Shown piece after piece: positions 1-5,754 of a stretch of DNA of 5,754 nucleotides. The position numbers were made by a program, and so were the translations under genes. The notes under the pieces were generated by a model. It was not told the DNA's origin. It ran no database searches and was given only the letters and a program-made list of their open reading frames with translations. Location of the stretch: positions 1 through 5,754 of the forward strand of contig JAPUJL010000297.1 of assembly GCA_027296185.1 (NCBI GenBank). The letters run 5' to 3'. The stretch comes from SAR324 cluster bacterium (GTDB taxonomy: Bacteria > SAR324 > JACQKK01). The first letter of the stretch is position 1. Each line of letters starts with the position of its first letter.

Positions 1-13
1 TGCGGCGGATCGA

Positions 14-835
14 TCAGGATCGGCGCCGGCGCTTGGGGTCCAACAGATCGCCCAGGGCGTCTCCCAGCAAGTTGAAGCCCAGGACGACCGCCATGATCGC
101 CAGGCCGGGGGCGATGGAAACATGGGGGGCCTCCATCAGCACGAACTTTCCCTCCGAGAGCATGGCCCCCCAACTCGGGGTGCCGGGCGGAGCGCCCAGG
201 CCCAGGAAGCTCAGGCTGGCCTCGGCCAGGATCGCTCCCGCGATGGCGAAGGAGGCCTGCACCAGCACCGGGGCGATGACGTTGGGCAGGATGTGGCGCA
301 TCATCACGCGCCATTCTCCCGCGCCGAGGGCCTGAGCCGCGAGGACATGCTCGTTGGTGCGCAGCGCCAGCACCTGCCCCCGGGTGAGCCGGGCGAACCC
401 GGTCCAGCCCAGGGCCGAGAGGGCGATCACGACGTTGGAGATTCCCGGCCCCAGCACGGCCACCAGCGCGATCGCCAACAGCAGCCCGGGGAACGCCAGG
501 AACACATCCACCAGGCGCATCAGCAGCACGTCGACCCACCCTCCTGCATATCCAGCCACGACCCCCATGACAACCCCGATCAGCGCCGAGGCGGCGACGG
601 CGGAGAGCCCCACCAGCACCGAGATGCGCGCGCCGTAAAGCAGGCGGCTGAGGATATCGCCGCCCTGATCGTCCCGGCCCAAGAGGCTTTCGGCGCTCGG
701 CGGGGCGAGGGACTTGGCGAAATCGAGTTCGTAGGGATCGTGGGGGGCCAGCCACGGAGCCAGGAGCGCCGGCACGAGCAGGCCCAGCACCAGCAGCGCC
801 GCGAGGATGCCGACCCGGAGCCGCGGGGAGGTCAT
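14..835 (-). CDS. ABC transporter permease, DppC/OppC type (peptide/nickel family)
   Basis: Inner-membrane permease subunit of a family 5 (dipeptide/oligopeptide/nickel) ABC importer, 273 residues, a usual length for DppC/OppC. Residues 8-30 form a first membrane segment with the HDPY stretch after it, as in the OppC N-terminal domain. GRDDQGGDILSRLLYGAR at 53-70 is the family signature that precedes the transport domain. Hydrophobic segments follow near 73-97, 104-129, 133-146, 186-212 and 240-262. The cytoplasmic coupling loop (EAA-type) is at about 165-185, with AA at 166-167, G171 and ILPN at 182-185; it contacts the ATPase. The protein ends in a basic DPKRRRRS tail. The start is the ATG at 835, chosen because it gives the normal N-terminus and overlaps the upstream permease stop in an ATGA, which implies translational coupling; no strong ribosome binding site is seen. 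An open frame continues upstream to 1375, but that part is a shadow of the neighbouring permease. Substrate not determinable here. Confidence 0.95.
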   Translation of the reverse strand: MTSPRLRVGILAALLVLGLLVPALLAPWLAPHDPYELDFAKSLAPPSAESLLGRDDQGGDILSRLLYGARISVLVGLSAVAASALIGVVMGVVAGYAGGWVDVLLMRLVDVFLAFPGLLLAIALVAVLGPGISNVVIALSALGWTGFARLTRGQVLALRTNEHVLAAQALGAGEWRVMMRHILPNVIAPVLVQASFAIAGAILAEASLSFLGLGAPPGTPSWGAMLSEGKFVLMEAPHVSIAPGLAIMAVVLGFNLLGDALGDLLDPKRRRRS

Positions 836-1749
836 GCCTGCCGGATGCGCGGGTCCACCCAGCCGTACAGCAGATCGGCGAGCAGATTGACCGCGATATA
901 GGAGACCGCGATGACCAGCACGCAGCCCTGCACCAGGGCGTAGTTGCGTCCGTAAATGGCCTCCAGCAGCAGGCTGCCCAACCCCGGCCAATCGAAGATG
1001 CTCTCGGTAATGATGGCGCCGGAGAGCAGGGCGCCGATCTGCAACCCGGTCACGGTGATCACCGGAATGGCCGCGTTGCGCATGGCGTGGGAGGCCACGA
1101 CGATCCGCTCCGGCAGGCCCTTGGCCCGGGCCGTGCGGATGTAGTCCTCCCCCAGCACCTCGACCAGGGAGGTATGGATCATCCGGGAGAGCAGCGCCGC
1201 CAGGGCCGTGCCCAGGGTGATCGCCGGGAGCACCAGATGTTCCGGTCCGCCGCGCTCGTTGACCGGCAGCCAGTCCAGCTGAATGGCGAAGAGCAGGATC
1301 AGCAGCGGACCCAGCCAGAAGTTGGGGATGGCCACTCCCAGCAGCGCGAACCCGGAGGCCAGGTAGTCGATCCACCGGCCGTGGTAGAGCGCCGCCAGCA
1401 CCCCCAGAGGCAGAGCGATTGCGAAGGCCACCGCCATGGCACCCAACATCAGCTCGAGGGTGGCAGGCAGCCGCTCGGCGATCTCCGCCATCACGGCCCG
1501 GCGGCTGGTGAAGGAAGTGCCCAGGTCGCCGGAGAGCGCATTGCGCAGGTACACCCCATATTGCACGGCGATGGGCCGGTCGAGCCCCAGCTGCGCCCGC
1601 ATCTGCTCCCGGTCGGCGGGCAGGGCGCTTTCCCCCAGCATCACGTCCACCGGATCGCCGGGCACCAGGTGCAACAGAAAGAACACCAGGGTCAGCACCC
1701 CGAGCAGCACGGGGAGTGTCCAGAGCAGCCTTCGCAGCAGGAATTCCAT
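832..1749 (-). CDS. ABC transporter permease, DppB/OppB type (peptide/nickel family)
   Basis: First permease of the importer, 305 residues, normal for DppB/OppB. The N-terminus (MEFLLRRLLW, then a hydrophobic run to about 29 and PGDP at 30-33) is the classic DppB opening. A periplasmic region follows with LGLDRPIAVQY (54-64) and GDLGTSF (74-80), also typical. Further membrane segments lie near 98-122, 130-157, 172-191, 226-250 and 271-295. The EAA-type coupling loop is at about 203-230 (YIRTARAKGL, with a downstream IPV). FDWPGLGSLL at 252-261 and the closing GWVDPRIR (296-303) are family hallmarks. It starts 45 bases after the binding-protein stop. The ribosome binding site is weak (GGAA seven bases before the ATG), so expression may depend on coupling. 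It overlaps the next permease gene by four bases. Function as a membrane channel partner is secure; substrate is not. Confidence 0.96.
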   Translation of the reverse strand: MEFLLRRLLWTLPVLLGVLTLVFFLLHLVPGDPVDVMLGESALPADREQMRAQLGLDRPIAVQYGVYLRNALSGDLGTSFTSRRAVMAEIAERLPATLELMLGAMAVAFAIALPLGVLAALYHGRWIDYLASGFALLGVAIPNFWLGPLLILLFAIQLDWLPVNERGGPEHLVLPAITLGTALAALLSRMIHTSLVEVLGEDYIRTARAKGLPERIVVASHAMRNAAIPVITVTGLQIGALLSGAIITESIFDWPGLGSLLLEAIYGRNYALVQGCVLVIAVSYIAVNLLADLLYGWVDPRIRQA

Positions 1750-1760
1750 CGCTCGGTTCC

Positions 1761-1812
1761 GCGGCGCCTCAGCGCCCGGCCCTCCGGCGGCGCCTCACCG
1801 CTCCGCCTTGCG
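1761..1812. repeat. Two-copy imperfect tandem repeat of 26 bp
   Basis: Bases 1761-1786 and 1787-1812 match at 21 of 26 positions, with the first 11 (GCGGCGCCTCA) identical. The copy at 1787-1812 holds the last codons and the TGA stop of the binding-protein gene; the copy at 1761-1786 fills most of the 45-base gap before the downstream permease and carries a second TGA in another frame. It looks like a local duplication that has since drifted. In GC-rich DNA part of the similarity could be composition. Confidence 0.55.
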
Positions 1813-3399
1813 CACGTCGGGGAGATAGTGAAACCCGCCGGTGGGGTGGAGCCGGAAGCCGGAGAGCATGCGGGAGACCACGGCGATATTGTTGTTGTGC
1901 CACAGGCTCACGTAGGGAAGATCGCGGAGCAAGGCGCGCTGCACGGCGTCGTAGATTTCGCGGCGGGCCTCCGGGTCGGCGGTCACGCGGCCTCGTTCCA
2001 GCAGCCGGTCGACTTCCGGCTCCCGGTAGCGCACCCGATTGCGCCCGGCGGGGGGCATGCGGCTGGAATGGAACAGCTCGTAAAAGAAGTCCGGGTCGCT
2101 CACCCCCACCCAGCGCAGAGAGAACATCTGAAAGTTGCCCTTCTGCACGTCCTCGTAGAACGTCCCCCACTCGTAGGAGCGCACCGCCAACTCGATCCCC
2201 ACCTTGCGCAGGTCGCTCTGCACGGCGCGCGCCTGCACCACCGCCGAGCGGTCGGTGCTGGTCTTGTAGGTCAGGGCGAAGCGCCGCCCGTCCCTCAGCG
2301 GATGGCCCGCATCGTCCAGCAACCGCGCCGCCAGTTCCGGATCGTAGGCCGGGGGAACGGCGCCGGCGAGCGCGAAGGGATTGGTTGGAGAGAGCAGCCC
2401 CACGGCGCGGAAGGAGTGGCCCCGCTGGCGGTAGTGGATCAGCGCGTCCACGTCGATGGCATGGGCGATGGCCCGCCGCACCCGCGCATCGGCCAGCACG
2501 GGATCCTCCAGGTTGAACCCGAGGTACTGGTAGGATAGGCCCGGCGCCTCCAGCACCTTGTAGTTGCGGCTCAGGGGTGGGCGCTGAAACCGGGCCAGCT
2601 TGTCCAGCGGCACCGCGTTGATCGCCAGGTCGATATCCCCCTTGCGCAGCTTGAGCAGCCGCGTGCTCTCGTCGCTCACCACCTTGAACACCACCCGCGC
2701 CACGCCGGGCGGCCCCCGGTGATAGGCGCCGTTGCGCTCCAGAACGATCTGGTTGGGCGAGCGCCCGGCGAAGCGGAACGGGCCGGTGCCCAGCAACGGG
2801 CGATCGGGGCCGGCGTTCCGGGAGCGGATGGGCAGCGCCAGATCCGACAGAATCGAGGCATAGGGCGCGCTCAACTCGACCTCCACCGTGGCGGCGTCCA
2901 AGGCGATCACGGCGGCTATCTTCTCCCGCAGCGCCGGACCGTAGGGCGAGGCGGTCTCCGGCGCCATCAGGCTCCTGAGGGTGTAGACGACGTCCTCGGC
3001 GGTGAGGGGCGTTCCGTCGTGGAACGTGACGCCGGCCTTGAGGTGGAACCGGTAGCGGGTCGGGGAGAGCCGCTCCCACCGCTCGGCCAGGCCCGGGGCG
3101 GTCTGGAGATCGTCCCCCAGGGTGAGCAGGGTATCGAAGAGCAGTTGGTGGGAAATGCGGACGCCGGTGGCGTCGGTGGCGTAGACCGGGTCCAGGGTCT
3201 GGGGCGCCGCCTCGAGCATCACCACCAGGTCTTGGGCGAGAGCGGCTGGCGGCAGGAAGGCGCCCAACACGAACAGGCTGGAGGGAAGGAGGGCGCCCAA
3301 GACACACAGCCTCGCCACCGCCGCGCCCGCCACGAGCCCTAGCGCGCAGAGCGGCGCCGCGAACCGGCGCAGGCGTCCCTTCCCGAGCGATCCGATCAT
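1795..3399 (-). CDS. ABC transporter substrate-binding protein, family 5 (DppA/OppA type)
   Basis: Periplasmic solute-binding protein that delivers ligand to the two permeases encoded just downstream; 534 residues, the usual size for the SBP_bac_5 family. An N-terminal signal region has a basic start (K7, R9, R11, R12), a long hydrophobic stretch (about 14-54) and a likely signal peptidase I site ALA|Q at 53-56. Mature-protein marks of the family are PQTLDPVYATD (66-76), the LAERWE/Y-F-L-K-GV-FHDG-PLTAEDVVYTL block (104-141), LGTGPFRF (203-210), YLGFN (292-296), and RRAIAHAID (308-316). Near the C-terminus are WVGVSDPDFFYELFHSS (430-446) and LPYVSLWHNNN (494-504). The cysteine at 32 does not sit in a lipobox, so I call it soluble rather than lipid-anchored. 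The start ATG has AAGGGAG only two bases before it, a short spacing; a downstream GTG (residue 28, base 3318) would give a shorter signal peptide. Ligand unknown: peptides are most likely, but this family also binds nickel, glutathione and others. Confidence 0.94.
   Translation of the reverse strand: MIGSLGKGRLRRFAAPLCALGLVAGAAVARLCVLGALLPSSLFVLGAFLPPAALAQDLVVMLEAAPQTLDPVYATDATGVRISHQLLFDTLLTLGDDLQTAPGLAERWERLSPTRYRFHLKAGVTFHDGTPLTAEDVVYTLRSLMAPETASPYGPALREKIAAVIALDAATVEVELSAPYASILSDLALPIRSRNAGPDRPLLGTGPFRFAGRSPNQIVLERNGAYHRGPPGVARVVFKVVSDESTRLLKLRKGDIDLAINAVPLDKLARFQRPPLSRNYKVLEAPGLSYQYLGFNLEDPVLADARVRRAIAHAIDVDALIHYRQRGHSFRAVGLLSPTNPFALAGAVPPAYDPELAARLLDDAGHPLRDGRRFALTYKTSTDRSAVVQARAVQSDLRKVGIELAVRSYEWGTFYEDVQKGNFQMFSLRWVGVSDPDFFYELFHSSRMPPAGRNRVRYREPEVDRLLERGRVTADPEARREIYDAVQRALLRDLPYVSLWHNNNIAVVSRMLSGFRLHPTGGFHYLPDVRKAER
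3241..3306 (-). repeat. Repeat of 11 codons inside the binding-protein signal peptide
   Basis: Residues 32-42 (CVLGALLPSSL) and 43-53 (FVLGAFLPPAA) align without gaps. VLGA and LP are shared, and the DNA keeps a nine-base identical core, TTGGGCGCC, at a distance of 33 bases. Overall only 20 of 33 bases match, so a duplication is possible but not proven; convergent hydrophobic residues in a signal peptide are the alternative. Confidence 0.35.
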
Positions 3400-3421
3400 G
3401 GCTCCCTTGTGGGGCGGCGGA

Positions 3422-5104
3422 CTACTCGTCCGTCACGCAGCCTTCCGAGGCGCTTTTCACGTTCTTGATGTACTTGTACAGCGTGCCCCGGGTGGCCTTG
3501 AAGGGCGGCGCCTGCCACTTGGCCCGGCGGGCGGCCAATTCGTCGCCGCTCAGGTCCACGGTGATCGCGTTGCATTCGGCGTCGACGGTGATGCCGTCGC
3601 CGGTCTCGACCAGGGCGATGGGTCCGCCCAACTGCGCCTCGGGGGTCACATGGCCCACGATGAAGCCGTGGGAGGCCCCGGAGAAGCGGCCGTCGGTGAT
3701 CAGCGCCACGTCCTTGCCCAGCCCCGCGCCCACGATGGCCGAGGTGGGGGTGAGCATCTCCGGCATGCCCGGGCCGCCCTGGGGCCCTTCGTAGCGGATC
3801 ACGATCACGTCGCCCTTTTGAATCTGCTTCTGTTCGAGGGCCTGGAGCATGTCCTCCTCGGAATCGAACACCCGCGCCGGACCGGTGAACTTCAGCCCCT
3901 CTTTCCCGGTGATCTTGGCCACGGCGCCCTCGGGGGCGAAGTTGCCCTTGAGGATGGTCAGGTGGCCCGTGGGCTTGATGGGCCGGTCCCAGGGCTTGAT
4001 CACCTCCTGGCCGTCCTTCAGCCCCGGGAGCTCATTCAGGTTCTCCGCGATGGTCTTGCCCGTGACCGTCATGCAGTTGCCGTCGATGACCCCGCGCTCC
4101 AGCAACAGTTTCATCACCGCCGGCGTGCCGCCCACGGCGTGCAGGTCTTCCATCACGTATTGGCCGCTCGGCTTGAGGTCGGCCAGGAACGGAATCCGAT
4201 CGCTGACCGCCTGGAAGTCGTCGATGGTCAGCTTCACCCCCACCGACCGGGCGATGGCGATCAGGTGCAGCACCGCGTTGGTGGAGCCGCCCAGCACCGT
4301 TACCACCACCATCGCGTTCTCGAAGGCCGGGCGCGTCATGATGTCCCGGGGCTTGAGGTCCCGCTCCAGCAGGTGCTTGATCGCCTCCCCCGCGGCCAGG
4401 CACTCCTTCATCTTGTCCGGGTCCACCGCCGGAGTGGAGGCGGAATAGGGCAGGGACATGCCCATGGCCTCGATGGCGGAACTCATGGTGTTGGCCGTGT
4501 ACATGCCGCCGCAGGCGCCCGCGCCGGGCAGGCTGTTGCGCACGATGTCGAAGCGCGTGTCCTCCTCGATGGAGCCGGCCAGAAACTGGCCATAACTCTG
4601 GAACACCGAGGCGATGTCCAGCTTTTCCCCGCCGCGGCCGCGGCCGGCGCGGATGGTGCCGCCGTAGATCATCAGCGAGGGGCGGTTGTGGCGGCCCATG
4701 GCCATCATCACCCCCGGCATGTTCTTGTCGCAGCCGGGAATGCAGATGCTGGCGTCGTACCACTGGGCGGCCATCACCGTCTCCACCGTGTCGGCGATCA
4801 GGTCCCGCGACTGCAGGGAGTAGCTCATGCCCGGCGTGCCCATGGACATTCCGTCGCTCACACCCACCGTGTTGAACTGCAGGCCCACCAGCCCCGCCGC
4901 GGTGACGCCTTCCTTCACCGTGTCGGCCAGGTCGCGCAGGTGCATGTTGCAGGGGTTGCCCTCGTACCACACGCTGGCGATGCCCACCTGGGGCTTGTTC
5001 ATATCCGCTTCGGTCATCCCCACGGCATAAAGCATTGCCTGGGAGGCGCCCTGAGACTTGGGCTGGGTGATGCGAGCGCTGAATTTGTTCAGGGAATCGG
5101 GCAT
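3422..5104 (-). CDS. ilvD: Dihydroxy-acid dehydratase
   Basis: Dehydrates 2,3-dihydroxy-isovalerate and 2,3-dihydroxy-3-methylvalerate to the 2-oxo acids that become valine and isoleucine; the valine branch also feeds leucine and pantothenate. Cytoplasmic Fe-S enzyme, 560 residues from the chosen start. Visible cluster ligands are C52 (GNPCNMH), C125 ([11 protein letters not shown]) and C198 ([11 protein letters not shown]). Their 73/73 spacing matches the [2Fe-2S] members of the IlvD/Edd family. K127 in CDKN is the expected carbamylated, magnesium-binding lysine. D84 (VSDGMSMG) and E449 (GMPEML) fit other metal ligands. S475 in [12 protein letters not shown] is the expected catalytic serine. 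The C-terminus [11 protein letters not shown] is typical. I chose the ATG at 5104 because GGAGG lies eight bases before it. An in-frame ATG at 5119 overlaps that ribosome binding site, has only weak signals of its own, and would add five residues (MEDVF). A peptide importer follows after 22 bases. No lesion or missing residue seen. Confidence 0.97.
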   Translation of the reverse strand: MPDSLNKFSARITQPKSQGASQAMLYAVGMTEADMNKPQVGIASVWYEGNPCNMHLRDLADTVKEGVTAAGLVGLQFNTVGVSDGMSMGTPGMSYSLQSRDLIADTVETVMAAQWYDASICIPGCDKNMPGVMMAMGRHNRPSLMIYGGTIRAGRGRGGEKLDIASVFQSYGQFLAGSIEEDTRFDIVRNSLPGAGACGGMYTANTMSSAIEAMGMSLPYSASTPAVDPDKMKECLAAGEAIKHLLERDLKPRDIMTRPAFENAMVVVTVLGGSTNAVLHLIAIARSVGVKLTIDDFQAVSDRIPFLADLKPSGQYVMEDLHAVGGTPAVMKLLLERGVIDGNCMTVTGKTIAENLNELPGLKDGQEVIKPWDRPIKPTGHLTILKGNFAPEGAVAKITGKEGLKFTGPARVFDSEEDMLQALEQKQIQKGDVIVIRYEGPQGGPGMPEMLTPTSAIVGAGLGKDVALITDGRFSGASHGFIVGHVTPEAQLGGPIALVETGDGITVDAECNAITVDLSGDELAARRAKWQAPPFKATRGTLYKYIKNVKSASEGCVTDE

Positions 5105-5112
5105 GAAAACGT

Positions 5113-5117
5113 CCTCC
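5113..5117 (-). promoter_or_regulatory. Ribosome binding site of ilvD
   Basis: Full GGAGG eight bases before the ATG at 5104. It sets the start there, since the in-frame ATG at 5119-5117 overlaps the first G of this site and lacks a comparable site of its own. Confidence 0.75.
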
Positions 5118-5122
5118 ATCCG

Positions 5123-5138
5123 CCGGGATCGTTCCCGG
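5123..5138 (-). other. Short hairpin in the ilvD leader
   Basis: Perfect 6-bp inverted repeat: CCGGGA, loop ACGA, TCCCGG on the minus strand. It ends five bases before the GGAGG ribosome binding site of ilvD. No T-run follows, so it is not an intrinsic terminator. If transcribed it could fold as a stable GC-rich stem beside the ribosome site and affect initiation or mRNA stability; that role is inference. Confidence 0.4.
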
Positions 5139-5167
5139 ATTCGTGATTGACCAAGTGATTTCGCTGT

Positions 5168-5196
5168 ATCCTAGACAAATGATGAGGTGCCGTCGA
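5168..5196 (-). promoter_or_regulatory. Candidate sigma-70 type promoter for ilvD
   Basis: On the minus strand TCGACG (5191-5196) and TAGGAT (5168-5173) each match four of six bases of the -35 and -10 consensus, with a 17-base spacer. Transcription would begin near 5161 and give a leader of about 57 bases before the ilvD ATG. Its placement between lipoprotein and ilvD is sensible, but matches of this quality arise by chance. No convincing terminator separates the two genes: the only inverted repeat after the lipoprotein stop is a 4-bp stem at 5189-5203 with no T-run. Confidence 0.25.
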
Positions 5197-5203
5197 GGGC
5201 GGC

Positions 5204-5710
5204 TCAACAATCGAAAGCGCTCGAGGAAGTAAAGGAGCATACAACGACTGCATTTCCTGTTGCGTCGCGCAACGTCGCTGTATCGATACTGCTGGTCCAG
5301 TGATTGGTGCCTTCCCAGTACAAGTCGTTTTCATCGTCGGTACCGGAACCGGTTCGGATTCGAACAAATACGCGGGAGAAGAGGGAAAAATCCAAGAATG
5401 TGTAGACGTCGCCAGAATCCTCCGCCGCTAGCTCCCAATTGTCCATGACGATGATGTCGTTCGATTGGTTGACGATCACTACAATTTCGTTCGCAGTGTC
5501 CACATATGCGATCGCAACGTCGCCGTCGTCGTCCCCATCGGCCGGGGTGGTGTCCAGGGGATTGTCGAACTTGAAGTCCTTGTCCGCGGCTTCTTCCAGG
5601 CAGCCTACTAGGCCGGTGGCGATCAGAAGGCCCATCAGGGCCACGATTAGGGGAATGGCCGGCATCGCCCGCCCGCTCCTGCCTGGAATTCGCCTTGCGC
5701 GCCGTGCCAT
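5204..5710 (-). CDS. Predicted lipoprotein with a lamin-tail domain (LTD)
   Basis: Small envelope lipoprotein of unknown role, 168 residues from the chosen start. An arginine-rich n-region (1-15) is followed by a hydrophobic core (about 17-35) and the lipobox LVGC, so C37 should be lipidated after cleavage. Leucine at +2 does not match the inner-membrane retention signal of the E. coli Lol rule, so the outer membrane is likely. A charged linker follows, with an Asp-rich DGDDDGD at 58-64. Residues about 74-161 look like an LTD: a conserved DNW near 90, YTF at 103-105, RTGSGT...NDLYW (119-132), then DTATLRDATGNAVV (143-156) and CSF. LTDs are immunoglobulin-like folds known from lamins and also found in bacterial secreted proteins and beside nuclease-type domains. 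Here the domain stands alone. Two cysteines (158 and the last residue, 168) could pair. Start chosen at 5710 because GGGAG lies seven bases before it; ATGs at 5737 and 5665 are alternatives. GC is lower than the neighbours. Confidence 0.82.
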   Translation of the reverse strand: MARRARRIPGRSGRAMPAIPLIVALMGLLIATGLVGCLEEAADKDFKFDNPLDTTPADGDDDGDVAIAYVDTANEIVVIVNQSNDIIVMDNWELAAEDSGDVYTFLDFSLFSRVFVRIRTGSGTDDENDLYWEGTNHWTSSIDTATLRDATGNAVVVCSFTSSSAFDC

Positions 5711-5717
5711 GCCGCCG

Positions 5718-5722
5718 CTCCC
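5718..5722 (-). promoter_or_regulatory. Ribosome binding site of the LTD lipoprotein gene
   Basis: GGGAG on the minus strand lies seven bases before the ATG at 5710. It decides that start over the in-frame ATG at 5737, which has only GGAA 11 bases before it, and the ATG at 5665, whose AGGAG is ten bases away and whose signal peptide would have no positive charge. Confidence 0.55.
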
Positions 5723-5754
5723 GCGTCCGATCCGCATCGTTGCTTTCGTTCCAC

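Noticed and set aside
836..1375. N-terminal extension of the DppC-type permease frame
   Set aside because: It overlaps the DppB-type gene entirely and is Arg/Gly/His-rich; the ATG at 835 gives a normal permease N-terminus.
1087..2538. Open frame of 483 codons on the plus strand, opposite the permease and binding-protein genes
   Set aside because: Low-complexity Gln/His/Gly/Arg composition and no domain; it spans two clear genes on the other strand.
1769..3307. Open frame of 512 codons on the minus strand in another frame of the binding-protein gene
   Set aside because: Arg/Pro/Gly-rich translation without a family match; the true frame carries all SBP family 5 motifs.
3398..5146. Open frame of 582 codons on the plus strand, opposite ilvD
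   Set aside because: The translation is His/Gly/Arg/Ala-rich with no recognisable domain, and the opposite strand holds an intact, motif-complete ilvD. Long antisense frames are expected in DNA of this GC.
5189..5203. Inverted repeat after the lipoprotein stop as a terminator
   Set aside because: The stem is only 4 bp with a 7-base loop and no T-run follows, so an intrinsic terminator is not supported.
4032..5240. Open frame of 402 codons on the minus strand in another frame of ilvD, entering the intergenic region
   Set aside because: It is an out-of-frame shadow of ilvD with Arg/Gly/His-rich sequence and no domain.
5346..5355. Perfect 10-base palindrome GAACCGGTTC
   Set aside because: It lies in the coding part of the LTD domain (Arg-Thr-Gly-Ser region), far from any promoter, and does not extend outward.

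Overview
The window reads as an ordinary stretch of chromosome from a high-GC bacterium. Two 60-base samples counted by hand in the transporter genes gave 46/60 and 42/60 GC. The gene style (Gram-negative type signal peptides, a lipoprotein, a long-form proteobacterial-like dihydroxy-acid dehydratase) fits a proteobacterium, possibly a gammaproteobacterium. That placement is an impression from protein sequence, not a computed one. All five genes I can support lie on the minus strand, so transcription runs from high to low coordinates.

In order of transcription: (1) 5204-5710, a small predicted outer-membrane lipoprotein with a lamin-tail domain (LTD), in DNA of clearly lower GC (about 51% over 5221-5520 by hand count). 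(2) A 99-base intergenic region, 5105-5203, with a candidate promoter, a 6-bp hairpin and a strong ribosome binding site. (3) 3422-5104, ilvD, dihydroxy-acid dehydratase of branched-chain amino acid and pantothenate synthesis, with all cluster and active-site motifs intact. (4) 1795-3399, a family 5 extracellular solute-binding protein (DppA/OppA type), starting 22 bases after the ilvD stop. (5) 832-1749, a DppB/OppB-type permease. (6) 14-835, a DppC/OppC-type permease that overlaps the preceding gene by the four bases ATGA.

Genes 3 to 5 of the transporter set (binding protein and two permeases) form a peptide/nickel-type ABC importer lacking its ATPases. These would be expected just past coordinate 1. 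The short spacings (22 bases, 45 bases, -4 bases) and shared strand make ilvD plus the importer a likely single transcription unit. Whether the pairing of ilvD with a peptide importer is functional or only positional cannot be decided from one window.

I found no RNA gene, insertion sequence, CRISPR array or phage feature. I do not see a new biological system. The points most worth a second look are the low-GC LTD lipoprotein, a 26-bp imperfect tandem repeat that carries the stop codon of the binding-protein gene, the unusually long signal peptide of that protein, and the hairpin next to the ilvD ribosome binding site.
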